Assembly: GCA_030704615.1 (NCBI GenBank)
Contig: CM060733.1
Coordinates: 20,088,001 to 20,152,000 of the forward strand
Source of the DNA: Takakia lepidozioides
Taxonomy: Eukaryota; Streptophyta; Takakiopsida; Takakiales; Takakiaceae
Direction of reading: 5' to 3'
Length of the DNA stretch: 64,000 nucleotides
A program made the position numbers and the translations under genes. The notes under the pieces are model-generated. The model searched no databases, was not told the DNA's origin, and saw only the letters and a list, made by a program, of their open reading frames with translations. Positions 12,893-24,775 of the stretch are shown here, piece after piece. Position 1 is the first letter of the stretch. Each line of letters starts with the position of its first letter.

Positions 12893-12955
12893 TGCTAGAT
12901 TGTGAGCAGCTCACGTGAGCAAAAAATACTGCACGTGAGCAGAATTCTGCTCACG
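12893..12955 (+). repeat. GTGAGC-rich end of a DNA element (element A)
   Basis: Several TGAGC/GCTCAC words are packed into about 60 bp (GTGAGCAGCTCACGTGAGC, then GCACGTGAGCAG, then CTGCTCACG). The same words make up both ends of the transposon at 38.0-49.1 kb, so I read this as the left end of a relative. The sequence shortly inside (CTATTATCGCGG at about 12986) also matches a phrase just inside the left end of the larger element (CTATTACCGCGG, about 38152). Confidence 0.45.
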
Positions 12956-13079
12956 TTCCTCGGAATTAGAATTTAGGGTTGGGCCTATTATCGCGGTCCG
13001 TGAACTCCTAGAAGCCCTATTGCCACGGGGCTTAACCGCTGAAAATGGGAGCTTAGTATTCCTCGAGTGTGACTAAGGC

Positions 13080-13320
13080 TTGTCAATAAGATTGGTGAGT
13101 GGATGAATGATGGATGAATGATAGATGAATGTGATATCTATATGTCTGTCTGTTTGTCTGTTTGTGTACCTGTCTGTCTGTCTACCTATCTATCTGGGTC
13201 TGGATTAAGATGGTGTTGACACCAGCTTAATCTCCACACCTCTAAGCACAAGGAAATTGACAAACATGAAATTAGAAAACACTCAAGAACCCTGTCTATC
13301 TGTCTGTCTGTCTGTCTAAC
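13080..13320 (+). repeat. simple and tandem repeats beside palindromes
   Basis: GATGAATGAT-type repeats at 13100-13130, CTGT/CTAT microsatellites at 13143-13193 and 13291-13318, and a roughly 130-bp duplication that carries the first two palindromes (phrases starting CTGGGTCTGGATTAAG at 13195 and 13325). Confidence 0.7.
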
Positions 13321-13977
13321 TGTCTGGGTCTGGATTAAGATGGCGTTGACGCCAGCGTAATCTCCACCCCTCTAAGCAGAAGGATATTGGAAAAAAATCA
13401 AGTGTCATAAAGAAGCTCAACGGAATTTGTATGTGTTGTTTGAGTTTAAATAAGTGTATTTTAATTTGGCATAAGCTTAATTCCGGCCCAGAAGACCAGC
13501 CAGATTAAGGTGTCGTCAATTCTTGGCTGGAATTAAGCTCCAACAGGGGCTGGGAATTTAAGGTGGCGTTGACGCCACCTTAATGCCGAGCCTATTTCCC
13601 TCTACAAACATGGCTACTCGCCAAGGCTTTTATTTAGTTTTTTTTTTTTTTTAGTTTTTTTTTTTGGGGGTGAATTGTCATGTTCCAACATAGGCTGGGA
13701 ATTAAGGTGTCGTTGATGACACCTTAATCTGGCACAGTCGGGATTTTATTTTATTTTATTTTATTTTGTTCCCTTCCGAATGGTCTTCTGGACTGGAATT
13801 AAGCTCCAATAGGGGCTGGGAATTAATGTGGCGTTGACGCCACCTTAATGCCGAGCCTGTTTCCCTCTACGAACATGGCTCCTTGCAAAGGTTTTTATTT
13901 TATTTTTATTTTTATTTTTGGTTTTTGGGGTGAATTGTCATGTTCTTTGTGAGGGCTGCGGTGGCGTTGACGCCACC
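13204..13977. repeat. palindrome array A (arms ATTAAGGTGGCG, centre TTGA)
   Basis: Six good palindromes: 13204-13231, 13334-13361, 13558-13583, 13701-13728, 13822-13849 and 13960-13977. There is also a poor one near 13504 and an outlier near 14938. The ideal form is ATTAAGGTGGCG - TTGA - CGCCACCTTAAT, and the copy at 13558 has perfect 11-nt arms. Paired changes keep the arms complementary: TGGTG/CACCA in the first copy, TGGCG/CGCCA in the second, GGTGTC/GACACC at 13701. Flanking phrases (GGGGCTGGGAATTAA, AATGCCGAGCCT) also recur, so the unit is longer than the palindrome. Confidence 0.85.
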
Positions 13978-14809
13978 TTAATGCCCAGCCTGTTTCAGTG
14001 GTAGAACATGGCTGTTCGCTTAGGTTTTGTTTTAATTTTAAATGTTTTAATTGGTCTTTGGGTTGAATTCCCATGTGTCGTTTCAATTAGGGTTACCGTT
14101 CTGGGTTTGTGGCTTCCGTTTCTGCTTTGGGGTTTGAGGTTTGGGGTTTGGGGTTTATCCTTGCGGGCATGGGTTTTCGGTATACAGTCCCAATTTTTGG
14201 TGAGCATAACACCAAAAATGATTATGTGAGCAAATTTTAGAAAATTTAGACACAATATTTTTATATGCTCACAATAATATTAACACTACACCTTAATTTG
14301 TTGTTGTTTTCATCCAAGGTCAATGGAAGGTGGGGGATAAAGTATACATATGGATAGTAATTTTTATATTTATTTTGGGTTGAAGTTTGGATCGGAATTA
14401 GGTTCGGCATCATGTGGTTCTTTGGCGAACCACACATTTTAAGTGGATTTGTTGGGTTATAAAATTGCAGATACTGCACAAAAATTTAGGCATCATTCTT
14501 TTAGTTGAAGTGGTTGCGGTTCGCTGAAGAACTACATTATTTCGATTAATGTTTAACGATTATGGGATAAACAATGTATCTATATACAAATTAAGATGAA
14601 GCAAATGAATTTCTATTTGTTGGTATAACAAAATAGAACCAAGAAAATCATTTAACTTTTTGATACCTTAGCCAAATCCAACAAAATGACAAAACCAAAT
14701 CAAAATATGTGAGGCGAAACATGGAAATTTTGTCTGATGAATTCTACTCACTAGCAGAATCCTCTATAGCTTCTAAATCCAAATAGCGCACCGCCTTTGG
14801 AAAAATGTG
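13978..14809. other. AT-rich non-coding stretch
   Basis: No gene seen. Contains a short run of GGTTTGGGG-like words at 14125-14160 and AT-rich sequence. In the context it would be the region downstream of the methyltransferase remnant. Confidence 0.4.
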
Positions 14810-15957
14810 TCAAGCGTTCTTTTCCACCTTCCATTCCCTAACATTCTCCCACCTTTGTTCTTCTATATCATTATGCATATGAGCAACATATGTAGAGAGA
14901 TGATATCCTACATTTGGACTAGGAGTTAGCGTGGCCATCAAGGTGGCGATGACACCTCTTCTAGGAAGCGTAGTCATGCATTCACAAAATACATTGACTT
15001 AATTAAATACATAAAACTAATAAATCATTTGCATCAATATGGAATGAAAAAAAAAAGAGGTGTAATGGTATAGAGACTTACCCACTCCGAAAACTCAAGG
15101 ATATCATCCTGCCCATTGAATTGGTCCTTGACATCGTCAACCACTATGGTGCTAGTATCTGCACCCACCCCAAATGCTTTCATCTCGAGGCCCTTGAGAC
15201 GACTTGTGATAAGTGTTGAATCAGCCTCAAGGGCCAATAAGTTCCGACCAGAGGCAACAACGGCCAACATAGAGGCACCTGCATTTTTCAAATCGAGTCT
15301 TAAGTATATCACAAAATAAGCATGTCAATTACAAAGTATGCAAAATACTTGATTTAATATGATAACACACGTCCGAAAAAATCTAAAGCAATCAATGAAA
15401 ATGAGTATGTTTGCCTACCAGTGGATCCTGTAAAATCCACAATTCGACCACCCTCCTTGGTGCAAGTCTCAATAAGACACTGCATAAATAAAGGACTGTT
15501 CTCCTTCGAATCTCTCCAATGAACAGGAGTGGTAGGATTGGAAGAATACAAAGACTTTAACATGATTATGAAGAAAGTCCAAGTCCGCTGGGTCCAATCC
15601 ATCTTCAACCATTCGACCCCGAGGTGAGAATTCAAATGCACTATTCTCTTTGACAAGACAAAAAGCATAGAATGCAAGAGTATGCAAAACAAAATAAGAT
15701 ACATGGAATTAATCAACAATGGATGAATTGTGGATTGATTGATCATAATCAATTGACCAATTGACCAATTGATCATAATCATAGCATGCCCAATGGCACA
15801 TGGAACCCCACTCCGATCCATTGGTACTACATTCCATGAAGGCACACTACAACCCACTCCAAATACAAGGCACCCATCAGGAATGTCTGCAATGACCATG
15901 TCACAACAATAACCAACATTCTTCCATTGTAGAATATTTGACCAACCATTTGACATC
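14810..15957 (-). pseudogene. DNA-methyltransferase-like gene remnant of element A
   Basis: This is a 5'-truncated relative of the methyltransferase part of the gene at 38.5-44.3 kb. Matching pieces, in minus-strand order, are four. One exon holds DMVIADIPDG (like DLVVLDIPDG), about 15957-15780. One exon piece (about 15690-15420) holds LVKENSAFEF, then in another frame WRDSKENSPLFM and the glycine-rich GGRIVDFTGSTG, ending at donor TG|GTAGGC (15419). An exon at 15278-15082 holds SGRNLLALEAD, the end of motif I, with clean acceptor and donor. A likely last exon ends at stop 14810-14812. The order (IPDG-type motif IV first, glycine loop last) is that of beta-class N6/N4 amino-methyltransferases. 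A frameshift near 15.55 kb and the missing 5' half make it a relic. The 5' side is cut by the gypsy fragment. Confidence 0.7.
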
Positions 15958-16029
15958 TTGGTAAGAAAATTCTCAATAACCGAGAGTGAGCTTGGTCACC
16001 CTTTCACCTTTGTCTGATGCATTGTTTGT

Positions 16030-16862
16030 TTATCGTTGATAAGTTACACATAATCAATGTGTGGACACTCAACAAAAAAAATACATGCATTTTCTGCCAA
16101 AGGAGTTACTTCATACTTGGATCCACTGACTTTGACCAGTGGAGGTCTTCTATCATGCTCTCTTCTTACCACATCCTTTGCTTTGATGAGAAATGGCTTC
16201 GTCTGCCATTCATACCGTTTCCTAGCCTTGACAATGTTGTACTTTGCGAGCTCCAACAAACGTTCGCGTTCTTCCAGCACCGCTGCTGCTGCCGGTTCCT
16301 CGACGTCTTGGGCGGCCCAACTCGTCGGCACCAGAGGTGCTTTTCCATAGACCAATACAAAAGGAGAAACTCTCGTTGTGGAGTGGTTTGTGTTATTATA
16401 ACAGAATTTTGCCGCATCCAAGTGCTACACCCAGTCTGACTGGTCTGCCGACACATAATTCCACAAGATCTGTTTCACCACGGAATTCAGTCTTTCCGTT
16501 TGGGCGTCCGTTGTAGGTCGGAAAGCGGTGCTTAACTTGAGCCTCGTCCCCATTTTCTTCCAAAGTGCCCTCCAAAATTTACTTGTAAATTTGAAAACAT
16601 GGGCGAAGTAAAGTCGCCTCGTCTTATGCGTCGTTGCCGTCTCCTTGGTGAGGATGAAATGACCCATTTTACTAAACCTATCCACCACCACCATGGTTGC
16701 ATCGAATCCTTTTGATAGCGGCAAAGCAGTCATTAAATCCATCGAGACACTTTCCCAAGACCTCTCTGGAATCGGCAAGGGTTGCAACAGCCCCACTTGC
16801 TTTTTGTACTCGCTCCGGTTTTGTTGGCATGTGGTGCATGTCTTAAGAACTTGAAGATTGCC
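16030..16862 (-). mobile_element. Ty3/gypsy integrase fragment
   Basis: Reading from 16862 down, the minus strand encodes the end of the integrase zinc finger (TCTTCQQNRS) and the core with MDLMTALP and VVVDRFSKMGHF. Then come RPTTDAQTERLN in place of the usual DGQTE, the AAKFCYNNTNHST block after a frame change, and a C-terminal linker. Gag, protease, reverse transcriptase and LTRs are absent. The upstream border (16862) is an abrupt junction with P450 coding sequence in the same orientation. Confidence 0.85.
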
Positions 16863-17244
16863 CAATGTTTTTTTGATTTAAAGAAAATATAGACGAAGCC
16901 AAAGACTTTGGACGATAAGCAAACGCTTGATCATGGGTCCGGAGAAACTGTTTCGCCATCTCTGCATTCGACGCTACAACAATATCACTAGATCCAAGGC
17001 GCAAGTACATCAGAGGCCCATATTTCTCGGCCAAGCGTGCCAATGCCTGGTGCGGAAGTTCACCCAACATGGGTAGGTTTCCCAAGACAGGCCATGGGCG
17101 TGGCCCTGGAGGCAAGCGAGTAGGTTTTCTTAAGAAGAGGTAACCGTACACTACAATGGTGACAATGATGCCTATCGATAGACGTAGCCCAAATTGTTCC
17201 TCAGCCCACCGAGCGATTTCTTGCAGCACCCCTGGTGTTTTCAT
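16863..17244 (-). pseudogene. truncated P450 paralogue (N-terminal piece only)
   Basis: About 125 codons from an ATG at 17244 closely match the first exon of the intact P450: the same anchor, the LPPGPRPWPVLGNLP hinge and the EKYGPLMYLRLGS block, ending after the segment aligned with DHQNIAFSSG. Homology stops at about 16862, where gypsy integrase sequence begins. The I-helix, ExxR and heme loop are all missing, so it cannot encode a P450 enzyme. The upstream TATA (17415-17421) is retained, so a read-through transcript into the integrase fragment is possible. Confidence 0.9.
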
Positions 17245-17414
17245 ATTTTCGACTACCCCACTCAAATTCGTCGGAGATCCAAGTTTGCTTGCAGATGCTG
17301 GCTTTATTCCTTGAACTGCGTTATGCCGATCCAGAAAGTAAGAACACCCTTCCTGGGGGCTTAGCTACCTTCCACTCCGACCTCAATATCCTTCTGTCTG
17401 CCCTTCTGCCTCAC

Positions 17415-17421
17415 ATTTATA
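17415..17421 (-). promoter_or_regulatory. TATA box of the truncated P450 copy
   Basis: TATAAAT in the same surroundings as the box at 3400-3406 (CACATTTATAC on the plus strand), about 170 bp before the ATG. Confidence 0.45.
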
Positions 17422-17584
17422 CACAGACCCCGCCATTCGAAGCAACACACGAAAATTTCTCGGATGCGACTCTCTAGAGGGCGTGCGGTGTGAGGGGAGT
17501 AGCCCGATCCTACGACTCAAATACCAAGATTGCAAACTTCCTTGTGATATAGGGACTAGGGACCAGGAATTTTTTGTGCACGGC

Positions 17585-17720
17585 TGATGTACATGGCTCC
17601 GGGGCTAATTGACGGCCACGATTAGATGAGATAAGAAAGATCCTTTCCCGAACAGAAACGAAATTGGAGGTTGTAAGTTGTAAGTCCGGGCCCGAGATGG
17701 GTTACAGGAAATCCTGCTCT
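17585..17720 (+). repeat. R1 repeat fragment
   Basis: ACGATTAGATGAGATAAG followed by a CCTTTCC-GAACAGA piece matches the middle of R1. It lies in the non-coding interval between the P450 remnant and the UGT duplication. The rest of 17480-18458 shows nothing I can name. Confidence 0.45.
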
Positions 17721-18458
17721 AGATTTTTTTGTATTTTTCCGGGCATTTTTGACGCAGACTTCCCCAGCATTGGTTCCACCGGGCGCGACTTGATTCCAAG
17801 TTCTGGAAATCGATAGGGAGAGATACTTAGTGGAACACATTCCTCTCCCTTCCATATTATCATCTAGGGTTGATGTCAGTGAGCCAGCTAAGGCTAGGGT
17901 TTTGATGTCAGTAGAGGTGGACCGTGGAGCCACATGAGCAGATTTTAATACACCGAAAGCGGCCTCGAAGCAACACACGAAGTTTCCAAAAGATCGCGCT
18001 CGACCTGTTGCTCGACATGCAACATGCAACGATTTAACACGAGCTCAACACTCCAAGGCAAACAGGACTTGCCATTATTGCCGTGGCAACCAGCCTGCTG
18101 ATCTTGGGTTCAATGCCTTGTATTCCCATATCATTTCTCTACTGGTATCCTTATATGAGTATATATAGTAGGAGGGACAACAATCACAATTTATTTTACG
18201 TATGCCTGTCATTTCCGACGCTTCTTGTTAGAAGATATTAGGGTCTTTAAAGGCCCACGTATGGAGTAGGGGTCATGGAGGGTGGCAGGCTTCCGACCTG
18301 GCTCGCCTGGGTCCGCCGCAGGGGAGTCCACGGTGGTAGGGCTCATGGGAGGCAAGGGGGGCCCAAGACCAGCCTAAGATTAAGAGTGACATGACTCTTA
18401 CGAAGTTGTAGGTAGTGCAATGGCTAAGAGCTGAGAGAGCTTCCTAAGAGATCTGATG

Positions 18459-21400
18459 AAGAAGGGTTGGTGGTGGGCTTCACACTCTCGAGTCTTATTT
18501 ATGTGTGTGGGAGAGATAGAAACAGGCCGATGTCAGTTCTGACAAGTAATTTAAGGAATGCTATATACTTGGTTTTGCATCAAGCCCTTCGTAAAAGTTT
18601 TGTGCAGTAACTAGCTTCAAGCTGAACTTCTTTCAACATATTTACGACTTCAAGCTAGCTTCTCGCCTTTTCGGAAAATCTTGGTTCAATTTTGTCAAAA
18701 AGCAGGCTAGAGATTCGAAGCCTGGCGTGAGTTTGAGGTTGAGTCTATCGTCTCCTTCATGTCATTGGACGTTGTTAACATCGTCTTCTCTCTCTACCTG
18801 GGCTCCGTCTCTCATAATCAGGCCCCGACTGACAGTCAGCAGTCATTGTTTCTATATTGAACTTGTGGGCGTCCTGTTTGAGGACGCATGAACTGCATCC
18901 CATCACACTAACACTAATGGCCAATACGTCGGCTCCGTATGACAAGTCCCGCCCACATGTAGTCATAGTCCCTAGCCCCGCCTCTGGACACTCTATTCCC
19001 AGCGTACAGTATGCCAAGCTGCTGTGCAAATCCGGAATTTCCACCACCTTCGTGAGCACAGACAGTCATATTGCAAAACTGATTCAGGAAACCCATGGAA
19101 CTGCAGACTCCACATATGACGTCCCAGACCTGCGATTTATGAGCCTGCAAGACGGCATAACAAGGGCCGCCCCTTCGAGTTCTTTGGAAGAAAAGAAGGC
19201 GGAGGAAGCAACACTGGCAAAGCTCCTGGAGGCTCTGATAGTGAATATGATGGAAACCACCACAGCGAGCGGCAAGATAAATCAGCGATCACCAGGTGGC
19301 AAGCCTTGCTGCATTCTGTCAGATATGTTCGTTTTGGGTTGGACTTCACAGGTAGCCGAAAAGCTCGACATTGAAAGTCATGTCCTATTGACCTCGGGAG
19401 CGACATTTTTATCATTTGCGTTCCAGGTGTGCATTTGCTTCTAGCTCTCCTGAAATCTAACAATCTCGACTAAATTATACAAATGGGGAGTAGACATCTG
19501 CTCTCGAGAGCTGAACGAAAACTTTGACAGACGTGGTGCCAAAAGGGAGGAGTCCTTAAAATGATGAAGTAATGGTGCTTTACCCGTCCATGGCAACGTG
19601 GTATGACCGGTTCAATACTAGCAACCTGAAGTTCGAAATGGAGAACGAAACTTAGCGGGACAGGGGCAAATCCTAGTCAAATTTCTAGAGACTTGACATT
19701 TTCTTGCGAAGGGAATTGCTAACGAGGAGGGAGAGAGAAGAAACAGACCAACAAATCTCTCGTTTTGTCCCTGGGTAGAGCAAACAGCTTACGGTGCAAA
19801 GAGAGAGATCTCGAGAGAGGGAGGAACTCTGCCTAGTACTGTCGGCATGCCATAATATTGTAAAGATGGCATCGTCCGTAGCTATTAGGAACTCTCTAGA
19901 CAGGCTCGTCATGGGCAGTGTATGAGTATATATGGATGTTTATCATGCAGAATATAGCGTTTTCCTTTTCAGTAAATGACATAAGTGCAAATGTGATGGC
20001 AGCTCAGAAGGCTCGTAGATGAAGGCCTATTGCCTCCCAGCAATCAGTCCACGCCCATTTACATTCCTGGCCTGCCACCACTGAGCCCATCGGATGTTCC
20101 GAGGGGTTTGGATACAGGGAACGATGACCCCTTGTTCATCTATATTCTTCGCCATTTTTTCCCTCTCACACAGGTTTCAGTGTTGCTAATCAACACTTTT
20201 CATGAGCTCGAAGGTAGGGTGTTTCATGCCCTGCAGACCCAAGTCATTGGCACACCGAGTGTGAAGGTCAGACACTTTCCTTGGTTGTGGATTTTGGCTT
20301 GTCAAGTTTGTTGCTTGCACATGATTGTGATTGCATTCAGAAACATTGCCACATTGGCCAATCAGGTTTAGCTGCACTGCGCAGTGGCATCACCATGGAT
20401 TACATTTTGGTCCCAAGGTCAACTCTTTAAAAGAAACAAGACTCTTTGAAACAAGGGCAATGATATAACCCCTCCCTTATTCACAAGTCCTGATCATGAG
20501 TGCATTTGAAGCCGCCCTTGCGAGCTGGATTGATTTATGGTTGAGGTCATTGGTGGCCGGTTTCAGAGGCATCAAATATTCCCAAACTCCCTGGATACAC
20601 GAGACCAACTACCAGTGAGGGTGTCGATCTGCCGGGCAGCAGGCTCTCTGATGCAGGGGTGTCTCTCCAAAAGAGATTTGCCAGGAGTTCTTGATACCCT
20701 CTCAGTAAACTTGAGTTGACATTGTTAGGACTGCCTAGAGATGACTGAATATCACCACTTCCAAGAAGTTCAAGAGCAACACCATAATGTGTTAGTTAAG
20801 AACAATAACATTTCATAATGTTCGGTTGTCACAGTGCTTGGTACATGTGGAACAAAAGGTTCACGTTCTTCTCATGTTGGATGCTCCAGCCTGGGGGACA
20901 GGCTGCTTTGTTTATTAGTTCTGAGTTTCAGGTGCCATGTGCAGGCTCGATCTGTTTTGCCCATTGGTCCGTTGCTTCTGACAGAAGGCAAAGCCTTCCA
21001 AAGCCACAAAAAGCTCGATCTGGACATTGTACAAGGAGAAGAAACTCGGAGTGACCCATGTTTGCTATGGTTAAACACACAGGTTCCTTCTTCAGTTGTG
21101 TACATTTCATTTGGAAGTGAGCCAGGACGATTGACACGACCACAAATCCTTGAGCTGGCACAGGGGCTTGAGGCTAGCGAGCAACCTTTCTTGTGGATCC
21201 TACGGCCCCCCAATACAGCTCCCCCCTCGGCTTCAGAGTTGCCGCCATCGGTCTCTGAATTGCTCCCTCCAGGTCAGAATGGGCCGTAATCCTGGACAAT
21301 GATTTAGGATGTTACATCTGACAAACTTATCAGTCACAAACAGGGACAGAACTTTCACATGTTAGCATATCATAGAAGCTTCAAGTACTGGTTATAGTAT

Positions 21401-23042
21401 GAAGGAATGCTCCCATTGATGTACCAAGTGGGACAATCCCTTGGTCATTGTATACACATTGACAGTGCTCGTCTTGGGGAAGGATGACAATAGTTCCTGC
21501 TGCTTTTGAGGATGCCAGTAATGACTAGTTTAGTCTGCATCGGTGACTATCAAACCATGAAGTGAAAGCGTTGGTTTGATTGATATAATAGTCTACTGGT
21601 GCATGGAGGTTAGATAGCCAGGATTTATGTGGCAGGTGTTTCTTAGTAGGACATGGATTAGCTCATGAGGGATTGGCCTGCACTCCAGGTTTTGAGGAGC
21701 GTGTGAAGGACCATGGTTTAATTTACTCTGGTTGGGCACCCCAGCAGCAAATTCTTAGCCACCCAGCCGTTGGTGGCTTCCTTACACACTGTGGCTGGAA
21801 TTCTACACTGGAAAGTATCTGTGCAGGTGTCCCACTGCTCACGTGGCCACTGGCGGCAGAGCAGCATATGAATGCCAGGTTAGATTCATGTGCCTCGTGG
21901 CCAAAGCTTCAAAACTTCTGGTTTGTTTCAGTAACCTAGAATGAGGAATGCACATCACCTTCCACTCTGACTAGACAGAGAAATTAAGAGAAATCTAGTG
22001 CATCCAAGGGACAGCCAGAGGGCCTGTGGGATAAAGTAGAACATTTGGATCCTATGGCTGAACGCCTCCGAGAGAGAGTGGAGAGAGGTGGCTGGGTAGG
22101 TCAACTGTGGAACTTGTAGAGGATAAAAGAAGAAGAAAGAAAGAAATGTTTGTTATAATGCTTCCCCTACCACTTGTAGCCTTCCGTGTTGAAAACAGGT
22201 AATCCAGAATTCCCCAACATTGTGTGGATCAAGAGTCAAAACTTGACCTCCCTAAGATTTTGGTCAACCCAAGGAAAGCAAGGGTTTGAACTTGTGGGTG
22301 TCCCTGTTGTTGACATGGTCTGAATTGAAAGCATGGTTGGTTATCTTGGCCTTTGTTATGTACTAACAAATTTCTACAAGTATACTGTAGTGTTATTATT
22401 GATAGCTTATTCTGAACTCAAATTGGTTAGGGTGAGCAGAAATCAACACCAGATTTAGGTTTTCTTCCCTACAGAAAATAAGGGAGGGATAGAGTCATGC
22501 CACAGTCATGCCCACTTACTGCTGGGCTAATGTAGGTGGGATGTGTTGTACATGAGTGGGGAATGAACCTTGGCTGGAGTGTTTGTTATTTAACTAACTT
22601 TTACCAACTACTCATGTCATCAGAGTTAATGCTATTTCCCATAGGGGAGAATTAACGGTGTGAAGAGAGTAGACCTTTGTCAATTATGAATCCCAGCGTT
22701 GCATTGAAAGTACGTTTTGACTGGTTTGATGATACACTTTCCTGTGCTACAGATTTCTTGTGGATACAGCCAAACTGGGAATGGAGATGCAACAGGGAGA
22801 GAGTGGATTGTATGAGAAGGCAGAAATTGAGAGGGCAGTGAGGGTTCTGATGAGAGAGGATGAAGGACTGGTCATCAGAAGCAGGATGAAAGCTATGGGA
22901 GACGCGGCATGGACAGCCTTTGCTGATGGAGGATCTTCCAACAGGAATTTAAAGGCATATGTGAATGAACTCAAGTCGAACATCCCCATCTGACATCTCT
23001 TCGCAAGCAAAGTAGTGTAAGGCATCAGCAGCCGCAATTGTT
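18459..23042 (+). repeat. left copy of a direct segmental duplication (UGT unit)
   Basis: Sequence from GATGAAGAAGGGTTGG (18459) to CAGCCGCAATTG (about 23040) is repeated at 26527-31100, including introns and the 5' flank. Differences are scattered substitutions and small indels, so the copies arose by one tandem duplication and then diverged. Confidence 0.85.
18917..22993 (+). CDS. family-1 UDP-glycosyltransferase, copy 1
   Basis: join(18917..19426,20003..20266,20945..21272,21689..21878,22753..22993), 510 residues, intact. All introns are GT-AG and phases fit. The enzyme should transfer a sugar from UDP-sugar to a small acceptor in the cytosol. Visible signs are the catalytic His25 in [19 protein letters not shown] near 145 (region of the Asp partner), IPGLPPL near 190, and [10 protein letters not shown] before the sugar-nucleotide site. 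The 44-residue PSPG box runs from Trp383 ([16 protein letters not shown]) through HCGWNS to a final Gln426. Box position 43 is Glu where Asp is commoner; the final Gln usually goes with UDP-glucose. Acceptor unknown. The gene is duplicated 8.1 kb downstream and both copies look functional. Confidence 0.93.
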
Positions 23043-24775
23043 GAGATTAGGGAGAAGAGGAGGTGTTGCACTGGATATTGTCTGAGTTGATAGGCAGCCT
23101 TAGCGAGCGCTGGGTATTGACAGCTTGGGAGGCTGAACAATTGAGTAACATGAGTGGTGTCCACGTAGTTTAGGTCAAATACGTAGTGTCAAATACACTA
23201 CGTGGACACCACTCAAGTATTGGAATTGAGTAACATGAGTTGGAAATTACTGGCCTCATAGAGAGCCAGCGAATCTGAGTAGCTTGTGAACGAGGAATCT
23301 AGAATGTGGTGACTGATTTATACTTGAGAGATAGCATGCGATAGAGTACTGAAGGTTGGGACGAGAGGCCCATTGTACAGAAATTATATTGGAATTGGAG
23401 TAAGGATGTGGTGTAGTGCCACAGAGAGATTAGTAAATTTGCATAAGATTTAGGAGGTGCATCGTACTCAGGTAGCTAGAAATGGAAGCCAACAAATATA
23501 ATGACCTGTAGCAGGGAAGTGTTGTGGTGCCAGTGAGACTATACGAGCATAAGTCAGCATTCCTTTGTGAGCTAACTTTAAAAGATGCAAGAGCAAGTGT
23601 ATCGGAGGTGGTAGGCTGTAGGTAAATGAGGAGAACAAATATAGACTTGGGGGTGTCGGATAATTGAGACGTAGACAGTATATTGCAGATGTAACATACA
23701 GTTGCAGAATGGAGGAAACCTTCCCTGAGACTAAGCATTATGTGAGTTGGCTGGAGTGGCCGCCGCAGGTCTGATTGACCGACTGGGAGCTCTGTGTGCA
23801 GTAGTTGGCAGGTATCAGTGTGTTGGGAAGTCGAGTCTTTATCCGATGCATGTCCATGGGGTTTTGAGTAATTGAGCCTACACGAGGTGGATACACCATA
23901 GGTAAGAATTTGGTAAGCGCACTTCACTTTCCCATCGATCATTGAAAGACAACATAGGAAAAAGCCAGTATGGTCTTGTTGCGAAATTGATAGAGAGAGA
24001 CAGACACAAATCAGAAGGATAGGAGGGTTCCCTGTAGATCATGGAGTAGTAGAAGATGTTATGGGCTGGCAGAATAGAAACAATTGTGAGAATCTCATCG
24101 CTGCAGCCCAAGTCCACGTCCCTTGGTGGTTTGTTTGGGTGGGTTGATGTAGGATAAGTTGCATGCGTGCTAGTATTTGTTGTCCGATGAGCTCCACATA
24201 CAGATGCAGACATGGACGTCAGTCTGGCAAGGAACCTGAGATCCAGCTTAGCAGCCCCAGTACTCCCACCAAACAATTCCATCAAGTTAGGATCTGAAGC
24301 ATTAGTGTTCGGGGGCCAGTCTGTAAATGACATAGTGTAGGGGGGGGATTCTAAAATAGCTGCAATATATATAGGCGTTAAGAGAGGCATGTTGGTTGGA
24401 ACATCAACAGATACAATGTGTTGGAAGGGTGATACAGAGGTATTTTTGAGAGTTTGTCGATCATAAATGAACTTGTTAGGGGCTCACTTACAAAGAGCAA
24501 GCTGCTTGGAGGCGCGCGTGAAATTGTCCTCAAAGAAAACAATGGGCAGAAGATGAACCATACAAAGATTATTCAAGAGATTATCAGCAATGAGCACTAT
24601 GCCTGGTGAAGAGAGCACCTTGCAAGTGGCTATTGAGAAGTCATCCGCGGCACTGAACATAATGCATAGGAAGGGGTTGGCAGCAGTAGAGCTCATGTCT
24701 TGTAAATTTGTGGGGTGGGTAATGCTGAACAGAGGTTCCACTGAAGTGGCTTCCATGAGAAGAGGGGACGACAAC
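23043..24775. other. spacer without a recognised gene
   Basis: Several minus-strand frames exist (23430-23942, 23878-24390, 24484-24774), but they overlap, lack known motifs and have no consistent splice pattern. They could be a decayed retroelement, as a similar style of sequence follows the second UGT. Nothing firmer can be said. Confidence 0.35.
23152..23214. repeat. perfect 18-bp inverted repeat, 27-bp loop
   Basis: Arm GAGTGGTGTCCACGTAGT (23152-23169) is exactly complementary to 23197-23214. A direct repeat AATTGAGTAACATGAGT lies on both sides (about 23139-23155 and 23224-23240). Confidence 0.8.

Noticed and set aside
14125-14160. Interstitial telomere repeat
   Set aside because: Only a few irregular GGTTTGGGG-like words, not runs of TTTAGGG or a variant; too short to call.
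16863-17244. Second functional P450 gene
   Set aside because: Only the N-terminal part exists; oxygen-binding, ExxR and heme-binding regions are absent and replaced by integrase sequence.
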